This document shows positions 22,229 through 31,000 of a stretch of DNA of 64,000 bases, piece after piece. The position numbers and the translations under genes are program-made. Numbering within the stretch: position 1 is the first letter of the stretch; each line of letters begins with the position of its first letter. The notes beneath the pieces were generated by a model. It was not told where the DNA came from, made no database searches, and saw nothing but the letters and a program-made list of their open reading frames with translations. Source of the DNA: Actinomycetota bacterium (lineage in GTDB: Bacteria > Actinomycetota > Actinomycetes > Streptosporangiales > Streptosporangiaceae); assembly GCA_027313705.1 (NCBI GenBank), contig DAHVDE010000058.1:1-64000 (forward strand). Direction: 5' to 3'.

Positions 22229-22229
22229 G
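22218..22229 (-). promoter_or_regulatory. Operator palindrome 2 overlapping the acnA -35 box
   Basis: CTTGACGTCAAG is a perfect 12-bp palindrome that contains the -35 hexamer. Its centre lies 40 bases from that of palindrome 1, about four helical turns, so repressor dimers would sit on the same DNA face and bracket the polymerase site. Confidence 0.6.
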
Positions 22230-22374
22230 TTACTCAAGGCGGCGCGCGCGGGCAGGGAACGCTCGATCGGCAGGCTTGGCCTGCGCCTGCGCCTGCGGCC
22301 AGTGCCGCCATCGCGGCTTCCCGGCATGGTCTCGCGTGGTCCGCGCCTGGCAGCCCTCCGCTCAGGCACGGTGT

Positions 22375-22380
22375 TAGCAT
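22375..22380 (+). promoter_or_regulatory. -10 box of a leaderless promoter (PAP2 gene)
   Basis: TAGCAT ends 6 bases before the GTG start at 22387. There is no purine-rich ribosome binding site. Confidence 0.6.
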
Positions 22381-22386
22381 GCCGCT

Positions 22387-23346
22387 GTGACCACGGGGGA
22401 ACCGAAGCCACCCGACCGCGATCAGGCAGCCGATTGCCACGGCAAGGACACGGGCAGCCACCCAGGCAACCCGCCGGGCAACCGGCCAGGCACCCAGCCG
22501 GGCGGGTTCACCGACCAGCCCGGCACCGCAGCCGCCACGTCAGTCACGGCAGTCACAGCCGCTATCGGGAGCTTCGGGCCGGCCGCGCGTCGCCTGGCGG
22601 GGGAGGCGCTGCACCAGGCGGGCGCTGTTGATCGCGCCGTTTACGACACGATTGCCGCGGTCCCTACGCCAGCGCTGGACGCGGCCATGCGCCGGTTGTC
22701 AAGCACGGCCAACCACTCCGTCCTCTGGCTGGCCATCGCCGCAGGCCTTAGCCTGACCGGCCCGCGCGGCAGGCGGGCTGCCGCCCGCGGCGTCCTGGCC
22801 ATCGGAGTCACCTCGGCAATAGTCAATCTTGCGGTCAAACCGCTCTCCACCAGGCACCGCCCGGATCGTGAGGGTGCCGGCGTACCTGGTGAGCGGCGCG
22901 TGTCCATGCCCTCGTCTACGTCGTTCCCTTCCGGTCATTCGGCGTCGGCGTTCGCGTTCGCGACGGCGGTGAGCCGTGACAACCCGTGGATCGCCATCGT
23001 CATCCAGTTTCTCGCGGGTGCGGTGGCATATTCCCGTGTCCACACCGGGGTGCACTATCCGGGTGACACGATCGCGGGCGCGCTCATCGGGGCAGGCGCC
23101 GGACAGGCTGTCAGCAGTGTTTTCGACCGGGCGCTTGGCAGCCGGCCGAAACGACGCGCCTTATTCTGCGAGCAGGTCGTCGGCTGCCGTGTACGGGTCG
23201 AGTTTGCCTGCCGCCACTCGCTCGGCCAGTTCATCGAGCCTCGACTCGCCTGGCAGCCCGCCAAGCCTTCGCCTGATGTCGGCCACCGCTATCGCGGAAA
23301 TCTCCTCCCGCGCCCGCGCGGTCCTGCGCTCTTGCCGCAGCCCTGA
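22387..23346 (+). CDS. PAP2-family membrane phosphatase
   Basis: 319-residue lipid phosphatase (undecaprenyl-pyrophosphate or phosphatidate type) after a Pro/Gly-rich cytoplasmic start. The three-part active site is complete: KPLSTRHRPDR (KX6RP), SFPSGHSAS (PSGH) and SRVHTGVHYPGDTIAGA (SRX5HX3D), with hydrophobic helices between. The catalytic fold ends near residue 255 (DRALGSRPKR); the last 60 or so residues run antisense through the 3' end of meaB and look like read-through, not domain. Start GTG 22387 follows a TANNNT box, suggesting a leaderless message. Confidence 0.87.
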   Translation: MTTGEPKPPDRDQAADCHGKDTGSHPGNPPGNRPGTQPGGFTDQPGTAAATSVTAVTAAIGSFGPAARRLAGEALHQAGAVDRAVYDTIAAVPTPALDAAMRRLSSTANHSVLWLAIAAGLSLTGPRGRRAAARGVLAIGVTSAIVNLAVKPLSTRHRPDREGAGVPGERRVSMPSSTSFPSGHSASAFAFATAVSRDNPWIAIVIQFLAGAVAYSRVHTGVHYPGDTIAGALIGAGAGQAVSSVFDRALGSRPKRRALFCEQVVGCRVRVEFACRHSLGQFIEPRLAWQPAKPSPDVGHRYRGNLLPRPRGPALLPQP

Positions 23347-24105
23347 CTTCCCGAGCCACTCCCAGTGATCAGCCACCCGCTCGGCCAGTTCGCCGATCCC
23401 TGTGCCCGTCGCGGCCGACGTGAGCACGATGGGAGGCTTCCAGCTCTTGTCGTGGCCGGCCATGGCGAGCATCGAGCGCAGGTCCCTGGACAGCTCACTG
23501 GCACCTGGCCGGTCGCTCTTGTTCACCACGAAGACGTCGGCGATCTCGAGTATGCCTGCCTTGGCGGTCTGAATCGAATCGCCAAGACCCGGCGCCATCA
23601 CTACCAAGGTGGTGTCGGCTAGTCCGGCGATCTCGACCTCGGCCTGGCCGACGCCGACGGTTTCCACGCAGATCACGTCGAACCCGGCGGCATCGAGCAG
23701 GCGCACCGCCTGCGGGGCGGACCAGGACAGGCCACCGAGATGACCGCGGCTGGCCATTGACCTGATGAAGACGCCAGAGTCGGTCGCATGGTCCTGCATC
23801 CGCACCCGGTCGCCGAGCAGTGCGCCGCCGCTGAACGGCGAGGTCGGGTCGACCGCGAGCACTCCGACTCGCTGGCCGGCCGCCCGGTACGCGCGCACTA
23901 GCTGGTCGGTGACGGTCGACTTGCCGACTCCTGGCGACCCGGTCAGCCCGACGACCCGCGCGTTACCCGTATGCGGCGCTACCGCGCGCATCACCGGGCG
24001 CAGGTCAGGCGACCCGTTCTCCACCAGGGATACCAGTCGCGCCAGCGACCTTTGGTCACCAGAACGTGCCGCCACGACCAGCGCGTCGGCCTGGGAGTCG
24101 AGCAC
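23161..24105 (-). CDS. meaB: MeaB-type GTPase chaperone of methylmalonyl-CoA mutase
   Basis: 314-residue G3E-family GTPase that guards and reloads the B12-dependent methylmalonyl-CoA mutase. Walker A GLTGSPGVGKSTVTDQLV, DPTSPFSGGALLGDRVRM, VETVGVGQAEVEI (switch region) and VNKSDRPGA (NKXD) are visible. Starts at GTG 24105, five bases after the thiolase stop. Its neighbours thiolase and mce belong to the same propionate/methylmalonyl pathway. Its last 186 bases overlap the antisense tail of the PAP2 gene. Confidence 0.94.
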   Translation of the reverse strand: MLDSQADALVVAARSGDQRSLARLVSLVENGSPDLRPVMRAVAPHTGNARVVGLTGSPGVGKSTVTDQLVRAYRAAGQRVGVLAVDPTSPFSGGALLGDRVRMQDHATDSGVFIRSMASRGHLGGLSWSAPQAVRLLDAAGFDVICVETVGVGQAEVEIAGLADTTLVVMAPGLGDSIQTAKAGILEIADVFVVNKSDRPGASELSRDLRSMLAMAGHDKSWKPPIVLTSAATGTGIGELAERVADHWEWLGKSGLRQERRTARAREEISAIAVADIRRRLGGLPGESRLDELAERVAAGKLDPYTAADDLLAE

Positions 24106-24110
24106 CGGCG

Positions 24111-25310
24111 TCAGTCGCTGCCAGCGGGCGCGGGCACGCTCAGCAGCAGCGCGTCACCCTGACCGCCGCCGCCGCACAGCGCGGCGGCACCAAGCCCGCC
24201 ACCACGTCGCCGCAACTCGCAGATCAGGTGCAGCGCCAGCCGCGCCCCTGACATGCCGATCGGATGCCCGAGCGCGATGGCACCGCCATTGACGTTGACA
24301 ATCTCGGGCCCCACGCCCAGGTCGCGCATCGACTGTATGGCGACGGCCGCGAAGGCCTCATTGATTTCGATCAGATCCAGGTCCGCCAGCGGGCGGCCGG
24401 CCTTACTCAACGCACGCTGGATAGCGCGCGAGGGCTGGGAATGCAAAGAGTTGTCCGGGCCGGCGACGACGCCGTGCTCGCCGACGACCGCAAGCACCGG
24501 TGCTCCGGCGGCTCGCGCCGCCGCCGCTGACATGACCACGACCGCGCAGGCGCCGTCGGAGATCTGCGACGCAGAACCCGCGGTAATCGTGCCTTCTGCG
24601 GCGAACGAGGGCTTCAGCTTGCCGAGCGTCTCGGCGGTGGTGTCCGCCCGCACGCCCTCGTCGGTGTCGAAGATGACCGGATCGCCGTGCCGCTGGGGCA
24701 CGGGTACTGGCACGATCTCCTCGGCCAGGAACCCGTTCTTGATCGCCTCCGCGGCCCGCTCGTGCGACCTGGCCGCGAACTCGTCTTGCTCGGCCCGGCC
24801 GATTCCTAGCCTGGTGTTGTGCCGCTCGGTCGACTCGCCCATCGATACGTGGTCGAATGCGTCGGTAAGACCGTCGAGCGCCATCGCGTCGATCAGCGCG
24901 GCCGACCCGTACTTGAATCCCTTGCGCGCTCCTGGCAGCAGGTGCGGCGCCGCCGTCATCGACTCCATCCCACCGGCCACGACGACGTCGAACTCGCCCG
25001 CCCTGATCAGCTGCGCGGCCAGCGCGATCGCGTCAAGGCCGGACAGGCAGACCTTGTTGATCGTCAGCGAGGGCACCGTCATCGGAATGCCAGCCGCGAC
25101 CGCCGCCTGCCTGGACGGGATCTGACCCGCGCCGGCCTGAAGAACCTGCCCCATGATCACGTAGTCGACCTGGTCACCGCCGACCCCGGCGCGCTGGAGC
25201 GCCGCCTTGATCGCGATGCCGCCAAGCTCGGCCGCGCTGAAGTCACTCAGCGACCCGAGCAGCCGCCCGATCGGCGTACGTGCGCCGCCGGTTATTACCG
25301 CCTCACCCAT
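24111..25310 (-). CDS. Acetyl-CoA C-acetyltransferase (thiolase)
   Basis: 399-residue thiolase catalysing reversible acetyl-CoA condensation to acetoacetyl-CoA. Active-site Cys in [34 protein letters not shown], the C-terminal His in [19 protein letters not shown] and the second Cys in [15 protein letters not shown]. Followed directly by meaB on the same strand. ATG 25310 has a TANNNT box 7 bases upstream and no ribosome binding site. Confidence 0.94.
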   Translation of the reverse strand: MGEAVITGGARTPIGRLLGSLSDFSAAELGGIAIKAALQRAGVGGDQVDYVIMGQVLQAGAGQIPSRQAAVAAGIPMTVPSLTINKVCLSGLDAIALAAQLIRAGEFDVVVAGGMESMTAAPHLLPGARKGFKYGSAALIDAMALDGLTDAFDHVSMGESTERHNTRLGIGRAEQDEFAARSHERAAEAIKNGFLAEEIVPVPVPQRHGDPVIFDTDEGVRADTTAETLGKLKPSFAAEGTITAGSASQISDGACAVVVMSAAAARAAGAPVLAVVGEHGVVAGPDNSLHSQPSRAIQRALSKAGRPLADLDLIEINEAFAAVAIQSMRDLGVGPEIVNVNGGAIALGHPIGMSGARLALHLICELRRRGGGLGAAALCGGGGQGDALLLSVPAPAGSD

Positions 25311-25317
25311 GCCTGCA

Positions 25318-25323
25318 ACGATA
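25318..25323 (-). promoter_or_regulatory. -10 box of a leaderless promoter (thiolase gene)
   Basis: On the minus strand TATCGT ends 7 bases before the ATG at 25310, in the 63-base gap shared with the divergent mce gene. Confidence 0.55.
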
Positions 25324-25373
25324 CTTCAGCAAGCACCACGCTCAAGGACCAGCCAGCACCGGAAGGTGGCCGC

Positions 25374-25820
25374 ATGCTCACCCGCATCGATCACGTTGGC
25401 ATCGCCTGCCGCGACCTGGCGGCGAAGGTCGAGTTCTACGAGTCGGTATTCGGCCTGACCGTGGTCAGCATGGAGGTCAACGAGGAGCAGGGGGTCAAGG
25501 AAGCCATGCTCGCGGTGGCGCAGGGCGCGCACGGCCAGGACGTGTCCTACGTCCAGTTGCTCGAGCCACTCGGCCCTGAGACGCCGGTCGGCAAGTTCAT
25601 CGCGCGCCGCGGCGAAGGCGTGCACCATGTCGGTTACGGCGTCGCCGACCTCGCGGCCTCGATGGCGGCGGCGGAAGCGGCCGGCCTCAGGCTGATCGAC
25701 GCGCGGCCAAGGCACGGCTCGCTCGGTGCCTCGATCGCGTTCCTGCATCCGGGCGACGTCGGCGGCGTGCTTACCGAGCTAGTCCAGTCGGCGCGGGCCA
25801 CGCGGGCCAATCCGGGCTAA
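25374..25820 (+). CDS. mce: Methylmalonyl-CoA epimerase
   Basis: 148-residue VOC-fold metalloenzyme that interconverts (R)- and (S)-methylmalonyl-CoA. Starts MLTRIDHVGIACRDL with the metal His, and continues with LLEPLGPETPVGKFIARRGEGVHHVGYGV (second His and Glu region) and FLHPGDVGGVLTELVQ (C-terminal Glu). GGAAGG lies 6-8 bases upstream of ATG 25374; the upstream open frame is antisense to the thiolase gene. Divergent from thiolase-meaB. Confidence 0.94.
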   Translation: MLTRIDHVGIACRDLAAKVEFYESVFGLTVVSMEVNEEQGVKEAMLAVAQGAHGQDVSYVQLLEPLGPETPVGKFIARRGEGVHHVGYGVADLAASMAAAEAAGLRLIDARPRHGSLGASIAFLHPGDVGGVLTELVQSARATRANPG

Positions 25821-26140
25821 AGGGCAGCCGAACGCGGGGACGAACCATGCCCGTGCGCCAGGAACCGTGCGGGCAACAGGCACAACTCCAATTAATTCGT
25901 GAGCTACGCCACGAGCAGCCGCGAACACGCCACCAAGTCCGTACCGGCGGAGTACGCTGCCAGGCACCGGGAAACGTGAAGTGGCCTGCGGGCTGCGGCC
26001 CTGGGTGTCTGATGGGGACGCGGCGGTGTTGCAAACGGCAAGGATGCACACGGCGGCGTATCTGCTGGCATCAGGTAAGTCGCGTCGGTCACAGAAGTCC
26101 CGGGCAGGCAATAACCCCCGGCTACTCAGGATTAGGCGAC
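25821..26140. other. Intergenic region upstream of the Scy-like gene
   Basis: 320 bases with no recognisable coding sequence. It should carry the terminator of mce and the promoter of the Scy-like gene; no clear -35/-10 pair or hairpin was found by eye. Confidence 0.45.
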
Positions 26141-27448
26141 ATGCAGCCCGATATCAATGCCCAGCTCGGCACCTTCTTCGATGATGAGCAGCCGCCACGC
26201 TTCTCTCAGAAGATGCGCGGTTACGACCAGGAAGAGGTCGAGACTTATCTCAGGAAGAAGGACACCGAGCTTCGCGCTATTCGCGAGAACGAGCAAGCGC
26301 TGAAGCAGGAGCTCGCCTACGCGCATCGCCAGATGCAAGAGCAAGAGCGCCCGACGTACTCGGGTCTCGGCTCGAGGATCGAGCAGTTGCTGCGGCTTGC
26401 CGAAGAGCAGCGGGACGAGATCCTTCAGGAAGCAAGGACCGAAGCCAGTCAGGTGCTGGCGTCGGCCAAGGTCGACGCCGCCGAATTGCGGGCGGGCGCC
26501 GAGAACGAGACCGCCGAGCTGAGGGCCAACGCCAAGCGCGAGACCGACGACCTGCGCAGCTCTGCCGAGCGGGAAGCCGACAGCATCCGCACCAGCGCGC
26601 GGCGCGAGTCGGACGAGCTGACCTCCACCACTGAGCGCGAAGTTGCCAAGCTGCGGGCGATGGTCGACCACGAGGTCGCGGAGAAGCGGGCCGCGGTCGA
26701 GCGCGAAATCGCCAAGCTGCGCACCACGACCGAGCGCGAAGTTGCGCAGATGAAGGCCTCGTCCAAGCGCGAACGGGACGAGATCCTCACTACCTCCAAG
26801 CGGCAGGCCGACGAGATGCGCAGCCAGGCGCAGCGGATCCTCGAGGAGAGCGAGGCACAGCGGGCTCAGGCCGAGGCCGAGTTCGACATCCAGCTTGCCT
26901 CCCGCCGTGAGGAGGCCGAGCGGCAGGAGGCCGAGCGCCTCGCAGCCGCGCAGGCCGCCACCCAGCGGCTGGTGTCCGAGGCCGAGCAGCGCGCGACGAC
27001 CGCAGAGCAGCGGGCAAGCAAGGCGAGCGCCCAGGCCGAGCAGACTCGCAGGGACGCCGACGACCACGCCAAGCAACTCGTGAGCAGCGCCAAGAAGAAC
27101 GCTGACGACATACTCGCTCAGGCCAAGGCCCAGGCTGATCAGTTCCTGGCCGAGGCGAAGGCGGAAGCCGACCGGCACGCGAACGCCGCTCAGCAGCGAG
27201 TGGACCAGGCCAACAAGCAGTACGAGACGGTGCAGGCCCACCTGTCCCAGATCAGCCAGCTGCTCGGCCCGGGTGCGGTCGGCCTCGGCGCGGCGCCCGC
27301 GCTCCAGGCGGCCTCGACCCGCGCGGTGGCCGCTGTTCCCGCCAACGGCGGCGGGTCCGGCGCGACCCGCGGCCATGCTGCCAAGACCGAGGTCAAGCCG
27401 GCTAACGGCACCAAGGCCGAAGGCGAAGAAGAGTGGTGGACCGAGTAG
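26141..27448 (+). CDS. Scy/FilP-like DivIVA-family coiled-coil protein
   Basis: 435-residue cytoskeletal-type protein. The N-terminus MRGYDQEEVETYLRKKDTEL resembles the membrane-curvature-sensing DivIVA start; residues about 60-380 are a long continuous coiled coil rich in Ala, Glu, Arg and Gln (for example AEARTEASQVLASAKVDAAE-type repeats). In Streptomyces the same place next to mce holds scy and filP, which organise polar growth; here I see only one such gene and it is much shorter than Scy. The Gly/Ala-rich C-terminus ends EEEWWTE. ATG 26141 begins the conserved part; its ribosome site is weak. Confidence 0.85.
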   Translation: MQPDINAQLGTFFDDEQPPRFSQKMRGYDQEEVETYLRKKDTELRAIRENEQALKQELAYAHRQMQEQERPTYSGLGSRIEQLLRLAEEQRDEILQEARTEASQVLASAKVDAAELRAGAENETAELRANAKRETDDLRSSAEREADSIRTSARRESDELTSTTEREVAKLRAMVDHEVAEKRAAVEREIAKLRTTTEREVAQMKASSKRERDEILTTSKRQADEMRSQAQRILEESEAQRAQAEAEFDIQLASRREEAERQEAERLAAAQAATQRLVSEAEQRATTAEQRASKASAQAEQTRRDADDHAKQLVSSAKKNADDILAQAKAQADQFLAEAKAEADRHANAAQQRVDQANKQYETVQAHLSQISQLLGPGAVGLGAAPALQAASTRAVAAVPANGGGSGATRGHAAKTEVKPANGTKAEGEEEWWTE

Positions 27449-27456
27449 GTCCGACT

Positions 27457-27505
27457 CTAAAGCGGGTGGCTGCGGGCGCGAAGCGCCCGCAGCCACCCGC
27501 TTTAG
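27457..27505. terminator. Bidirectional terminator hairpin between convergent genes
   Basis: Two 23-base arms (27457-27479 and 27483-27505) are perfectly complementary around a GAA loop. The stem includes the stop codon of the SDR gene on the minus strand and begins 8 bases after the Scy-like stop. Arms end in AAAG/CTTT but no long T tract follows. Confidence 0.8.
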
Positions 27506-28266
27506 GTGTTGATTGTCTGTCCCCCGTCTACGATGATCGCCTGCCCGGTCAGGTAGGACGAGGCGTCGCTGGCCAAGAACACCGCCGGGCCGGCCATTTC
27601 GCCTGCGGCTGCCCAGCGTTTCATCGGCACGTTCGCGATGGTCGCTGGCCCGGCTACCTGGTCATCCCACAAGTTCCTATTCAGGTCGGTCGCCGTCCAG
27701 CCCGGACAAAGCGCATTGACCCGCACGTTGTCGGCAGCCCATTCGACCGCGAGCGTCTTGGTCAGCGAAATCAGCCCGGCCTTGGCCGCGCCGTACGGGC
27801 TGATCAACGGTGCCGCCGCGACTCCGGTGATGGAGGCCACGTTGATCACCGAGCCAGAACGCCGGTCGAGCAGGTGTGGCGCGAAGGCGTGGCACACGTA
27901 GACCGCAGAGGTCAGATTCAGCCGCATCAGCTTCTCCCAGCCGTCAAGCCGCAGGTCGCGGAACCCGGCCATGAAATTCGAGCCGCCTGCATTGTTGACC
28001 ACGATGTCGACGTGCCCGAGCCGGCCGATCGCCGTCGCGACCGCGCGGGCCACGGCGCGCTGGTCGGTCACGTCGGCCGGGATCACCACGGCCTCGCGGC
28101 CGGCCGCCTTGACGTCGGTCGCGGTGTCGGCGAGTCCTTCCGTCGTGCGCGCGACCAGTGCCACGTCGGCGCCGGCCTGGGCAAGCGCCACCGCGATCAC
28201 GCGCCCGATACCGCGGGAGGCACCGGTCACGAACGCAGTCTTGCCGGTCAAGTCGAACAGGCTCAC
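27502..28266 (-). CDS. SDR-family oxidoreductase
   Basis: 254-residue classical short-chain dehydrogenase/reductase. Cofactor motif TGASRGIGRVIA, NNAG (VVNNAGGSNF), the catalytic Tyr-Lys in SPYGAAKAGLISL with an upstream Ser (NVASITG), and C-terminal ASSYLTGQAIIVDGGQTINT. Arg in the glycine-rich segment and VARTTEG suggest NADP(H). Start is GTG 28266. It is the last gene of a minus-strand group with the hydrolase, small zinc protein and 3-hydroxyacyl-CoA dehydrogenase, consistent with lipid or hydroxyacid oxidation. Confidence 0.9.
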   Translation of the reverse strand: MSLFDLTGKTAFVTGASRGIGRVIAVALAQAGADVALVARTTEGLADTATDVKAAGREAVVIPADVTDQRAVARAVATAIGRLGHVDIVVNNAGGSNFMAGFRDLRLDGWEKLMRLNLTSAVYVCHAFAPHLLDRRSGSVINVASITGVAAAPLISPYGAAKAGLISLTKTLAVEWAADNVRVNALCPGWTATDLNRNLWDDQVAGPATIANVPMKRWAAAGEMAGPAVFLASDASSYLTGQAIIVDGGQTINT

Positions 28267-28302
28267 GGCTCGTCTTTCCCTTCAGTAACCGATCTAGCTT
28301 GT

Positions 28303-29019
28303 TTACGCGGACGGTGCTGATTCCCATGGCAGCGGCCAGGCATCGGGATTGACCCACCGCACGATTTCATTAAGCACGATACGGACATAAGTCTCACCAA
28401 CCCACAGGTGCCTCGCGCCATCGACCGCGACTACCTCGGCCTGCGGCACTCGCCCGAACCTGGCACGCGCGGCGTCAGGCCGGAGGTAGTCGTCAAGCTC
28501 AGGCACAAGCGCGACAAGCGGACGCCCGCTGGCCGCCCAGGCATCAAGCTCGGTGTCGCCCGCCCGCCGCAAGGGCGGCGAGAGCAAGATCGCGCCTTGC
28601 ACCGCTGGCACGTTCCCCCACAGCAGCGCGAGTTCTGAGCCGAAGGACCAGCCGACCAGCCACAGCGCAGGCAGCCGCCTGGTCAGGCAGAATTCAAGCG
28701 CGGCGGCGACGTCTTGGCGTTCGGCCGTCCCGTCGCCGAACTCGCCCTCGCTCGTGCCGCGTTGCGAGCTAGTCCCCCTGGTGTTGAATCGCAGCACGGC
28801 CAGACCGGCCAGCGCGGGCAGCCGGTAGGAGGCCTTGCGAAGCAGATGGCTGTCCATCATGCCACCGTGCGTCGGCAGCGGGTGCAAGGTGACCAGCGTC
28901 GCGACTGGATCGCCCGCAAGCGGCAGCGCAAGCTCGCCGACTAGGTCCAGGCCGTCCTCGGTGCGCAGCACGATGTCCTCGCGCCGCGCGGGAAGCACCG
29001 TGCTCGCCCTGATGTCCAC
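28303..29019 (-). CDS. Alpha/beta hydrolase
   Basis: 238 residues with an alpha/beta-hydrolase core. Seen: the oxyanion segment TLHPLPTHGGMMDS, FNTRGTSSQRGTSEG, the nucleophile elbow GWSFGS, and a late GARHLWVGE with the catalytic His. Members of this small group are annotated as dienelactone-hydrolase-like or peptidases without known substrate. GTG 29019 has GAGGGGG about 7 bases upstream and lies 12 bases after the stop of the preceding gene. Confidence 0.87.
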   Translation of the reverse strand: MDIRASTVLPARREDIVLRTEDGLDLVGELALPLAGDPVATLVTLHPLPTHGGMMDSHLLRKASYRLPALAGLAVLRFNTRGTSSQRGTSEGEFGDGTAERQDVAAALEFCLTRRLPALWLVGWSFGSELALLWGNVPAVQGAILLSPPLRRAGDTELDAWAASGRPLVALVPELDDYLRPDAARARFGRVPQAEVVAVDGARHLWVGETYVRIVLNEIVRWVNPDAWPLPWESAPSA

Positions 29020-29031
29020 TACATCGCCCCC

Positions 29032-29382
29032 TCAGTAAGGCACCTGCGGGCCTGGCCGCCTAGGCCGGCGCCGCCAGCAGGCACTGTGCCAGTGCCTGCG
29101 TTCCTGCGGCCCCGGCGTCTGCGCTGGCCACACCACGACGTGCGCGGTGCCGGGAAAGATCTCCTGATCACAGCCAGGGCACCGGTACTGCTTGACGGCG
29201 GCCGCGCCGGGCACCTGCCTGACCACCCAGTCACCATCTGGCCACTCCTGCGTCCGGGCCGGCCCGAGCCTGACCGGTGAATCCTCGCCAGCGTCCCTGG
29301 GCGCGGATGGCGGCGTGCGCCCGCCCCGCCGCGACCTGCGCGGCACGTCACCGGGCAGCCGCCCGGCCCTGCGAGGACTCAT
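29032..29382 (-). CDS. Small actinobacterial zinc-finger-like protein
   Basis: 116 residues with a basic, disordered N-terminal half and a conserved C-terminal half: WPDGDWVVRQVPGAAAVKQ then CPGCDQEIFPGTAHVVVWP and RHWHSACW. The CPGC plus HWHXXCW arrangement can bind one zinc. Databases often label relatives 'ATP/GTP-binding protein', a name not supported by any motif here. ATG 29382 starts 8 bases after the dehydrogenase stop. Confidence 0.75.
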   Translation of the reverse strand: MSPRRAGRLPGDVPRRSRRGGRTPPSAPRDAGEDSPVRLGPARTQEWPDGDWVVRQVPGAAAVKQYRCPGCDQEIFPGTAHVVVWPAQTPGPQERRHWHSACWRRRPRRPGPQVPY

Positions 29383-29390
29383 CGAGCCGG

Positions 29391-30911
29391 CTAACCACGA
29401 GGCGCCAGCGCCAGCCCGGCCGAAGCGCACGCCATCAGCAACGGCGGCGGCGCGAACGCCGGATCCCCGTAGGCAGCATGCATCGCCGACAAGATCGCGG
29501 CCGCCTGCGCCAGCCCGGCTTCGTCGAGCATCCGGATCGGTCCGCGCGGGTACCCGCAGCCGAGCGTCATGGCGCTGTCGACATCGGAAGGCCTGGCATA
29601 GCCATCGGCCACCATGGCGGCCGCGTCCCGCAGGTGCGGGTAGAGCAGGGCACCGACGAGCAGCCCTGGCCGGTCGGGCGCGGTTACCGTCCGCAGGCCC
29701 GCCTTCACTGCCAGTGCCCTCGCCTTGTCCATGGCGACGGCGGAAGTCAGCGGACTCGGCACCACTTCGGCCAGTTCGGCGTTCACCAGCCGGATGCCGA
29801 CCGCGTCCGCTGACCGGTCACCGGCTTCGGCTTCGGCTACCGCGTCGAGCACTCCGCCCATCGCGCCGATCGCCACGACCACGAGGCCAGAACCGGCCGC
29901 CGGATCGCGGCTGACCTCGATACCGGCGCCGGCCAGCAGGCCGGCCAGGGCGGCGGCACGCCCGGCGCTGGCGGCATCGGCACCGGCCACGGGGTCGAGC
30001 AGCGTGACGGCTCCAGGCGCGCCAGCCGCCAGCCCGGCCTCGTCAGGTACCTGGCCGCCGTCGGGGTACGCATAGAACCCCGCGCCGCTCTTCCTGCCCA
30101 GCCGCCCGGCGTCGGTGAGCCTGCGCAGCAGCGAAGCCGGGGTGTACCTGGTCCCGCCGAACTCGCGGGCAAGCACCTCGAGCACGGCAAGCGAGGTGTC
30201 AAGGCCGATCAGGTCGAGCAAGGTGAGCGGGCCCATCGGCAGGCCAGCACCCAGGGTCATCGCGCGGTCAATGTCCTCGCGGGTGGCGTAGCCGGTCTCC
30301 AGCAGCCGTACGGCGTGGTTCAGGTAAGGCAGCAGCAGGGCATTGGCTACGAAGCCTGCCCGGTCACTGACCTGGACAGGCGTCTTGCCGAGTCGCTCGG
30401 CAAGACCGCTGACCGATCCGGCCGCGGCCGGATCGGTCAGCACCGTCGTCACCACCTCGACCAGCCGCATCACCGGTGCCGGGTTGAAGAAGTGCATGCC
30501 GATCACCCGGCCCGGATGCGCCGTCCCCGCGGCGATCGTGGTGACAGAAAGCGACGAGGTGTTGGTGGCGAAGATAGCGTCGGGCCTGCACGCCCGGTCG
30601 AGTTCGGTGAGCACCTGACGTTTGATGGCAAGTTGCTCAGGTACCACCTCGACGACGAGGTCCGCGCCGGCCAGGTCGGCCAGTTTTCCTGCCTGGGTGA
30701 CCCGGCCGGCGATCTCACCGGACTGCGCGGGAGTCAGCTTGCCGCGCTTGACCGCGCGGTCAAGCGAACTGGCGAGGGCCGCCATCCCGCGGGCCAGTGC
30801 CTGCGGGTCCGCCTCTACGGCCGTCACCGCGAGCCCGCCCCTGGCGAACACCTCAGCTATCCCCGCGCCCATGGTGCCGAGCCCGACCACGCCGACCGTG
30901 CGAATCTCCAT
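29391..30911 (-). CDS. 3-hydroxyacyl-CoA dehydrogenase (two C-terminal domains)
   Basis: 506-residue NAD-dependent dehydrogenase of beta-oxidation or hydroxybutyryl/phenylacetate catabolism (FadB/PaaH type). N-terminal NAD motif VGVVGLGTMGAGIAEVFARG, NTSSLSVTTIA, catalytic His in GMHFFNPAPVMRLVEVV, then the helical domain GFVANALLLPYLNHAVRLLETGYATREDIDRAM. A second helical domain with the same pattern (GLLVGALLYPHLRDAAAMVADGY, DSAMTLGCGYPRGPI) follows a linker. First gene of its operon, with a leaderless-type promoter. Confidence 0.93.
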   Translation of the reverse strand: MEIRTVGVVGLGTMGAGIAEVFARGGLAVTAVEADPQALARGMAALASSLDRAVKRGKLTPAQSGEIAGRVTQAGKLADLAGADLVVEVVPEQLAIKRQVLTELDRACRPDAIFATNTSSLSVTTIAAGTAHPGRVIGMHFFNPAPVMRLVEVVTTVLTDPAAAGSVSGLAERLGKTPVQVSDRAGFVANALLLPYLNHAVRLLETGYATREDIDRAMTLGAGLPMGPLTLLDLIGLDTSLAVLEVLAREFGGTRYTPASLLRRLTDAGRLGRKSGAGFYAYPDGGQVPDEAGLAAGAPGAVTLLDPVAGADAASAGRAAALAGLLAGAGIEVSRDPAAGSGLVVVAIGAMGGVLDAVAEAEAGDRSADAVGIRLVNAELAEVVPSPLTSAVAMDKARALAVKAGLRTVTAPDRPGLLVGALLYPHLRDAAAMVADGYARPSDVDSAMTLGCGYPRGPIRMLDEAGLAQAAAILSAMHAAYGDPAFAPPPLLMACASAGLALAPRG

Positions 30912-30917
30912 ATCGAG

Positions 30918-30923
30918 ACATTA
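30918..30923 (-). promoter_or_regulatory. -10 box of a leaderless promoter (3-hydroxyacyl-CoA dehydrogenase)
   Basis: On the minus strand TAATGT ends 6 bases before the ATG at 30911; no ribosome binding site. Confidence 0.6.
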
Positions 30924-30988
30924 CCGAGAGCCGGGGAATGGCTGAGCGCGGGCCGGCCAAACGGCCCTCGCGCCGCGGTCAGCCGGCA

Positions 30989-30994
30989 TAGGGT
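30989..30994 (+). promoter_or_regulatory. -10 box of a leaderless promoter (phosphotransferase gene)
   Basis: TAGGGT ends 6 bases before the GTG at 31001. It faces the opposite leaderless box at 30918-30923 across about 65 bases. Confidence 0.6.
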
Positions 30995-31000
30995 GTCGCC

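Noticed and set aside
26132-27496. 454-codon Leu/Gly-rich open frame opposite the Scy-like gene
   Set aside because: Antisense of a heptad coiled coil yields regular Leu-rich sequence; it is not a real leucine-rich protein.
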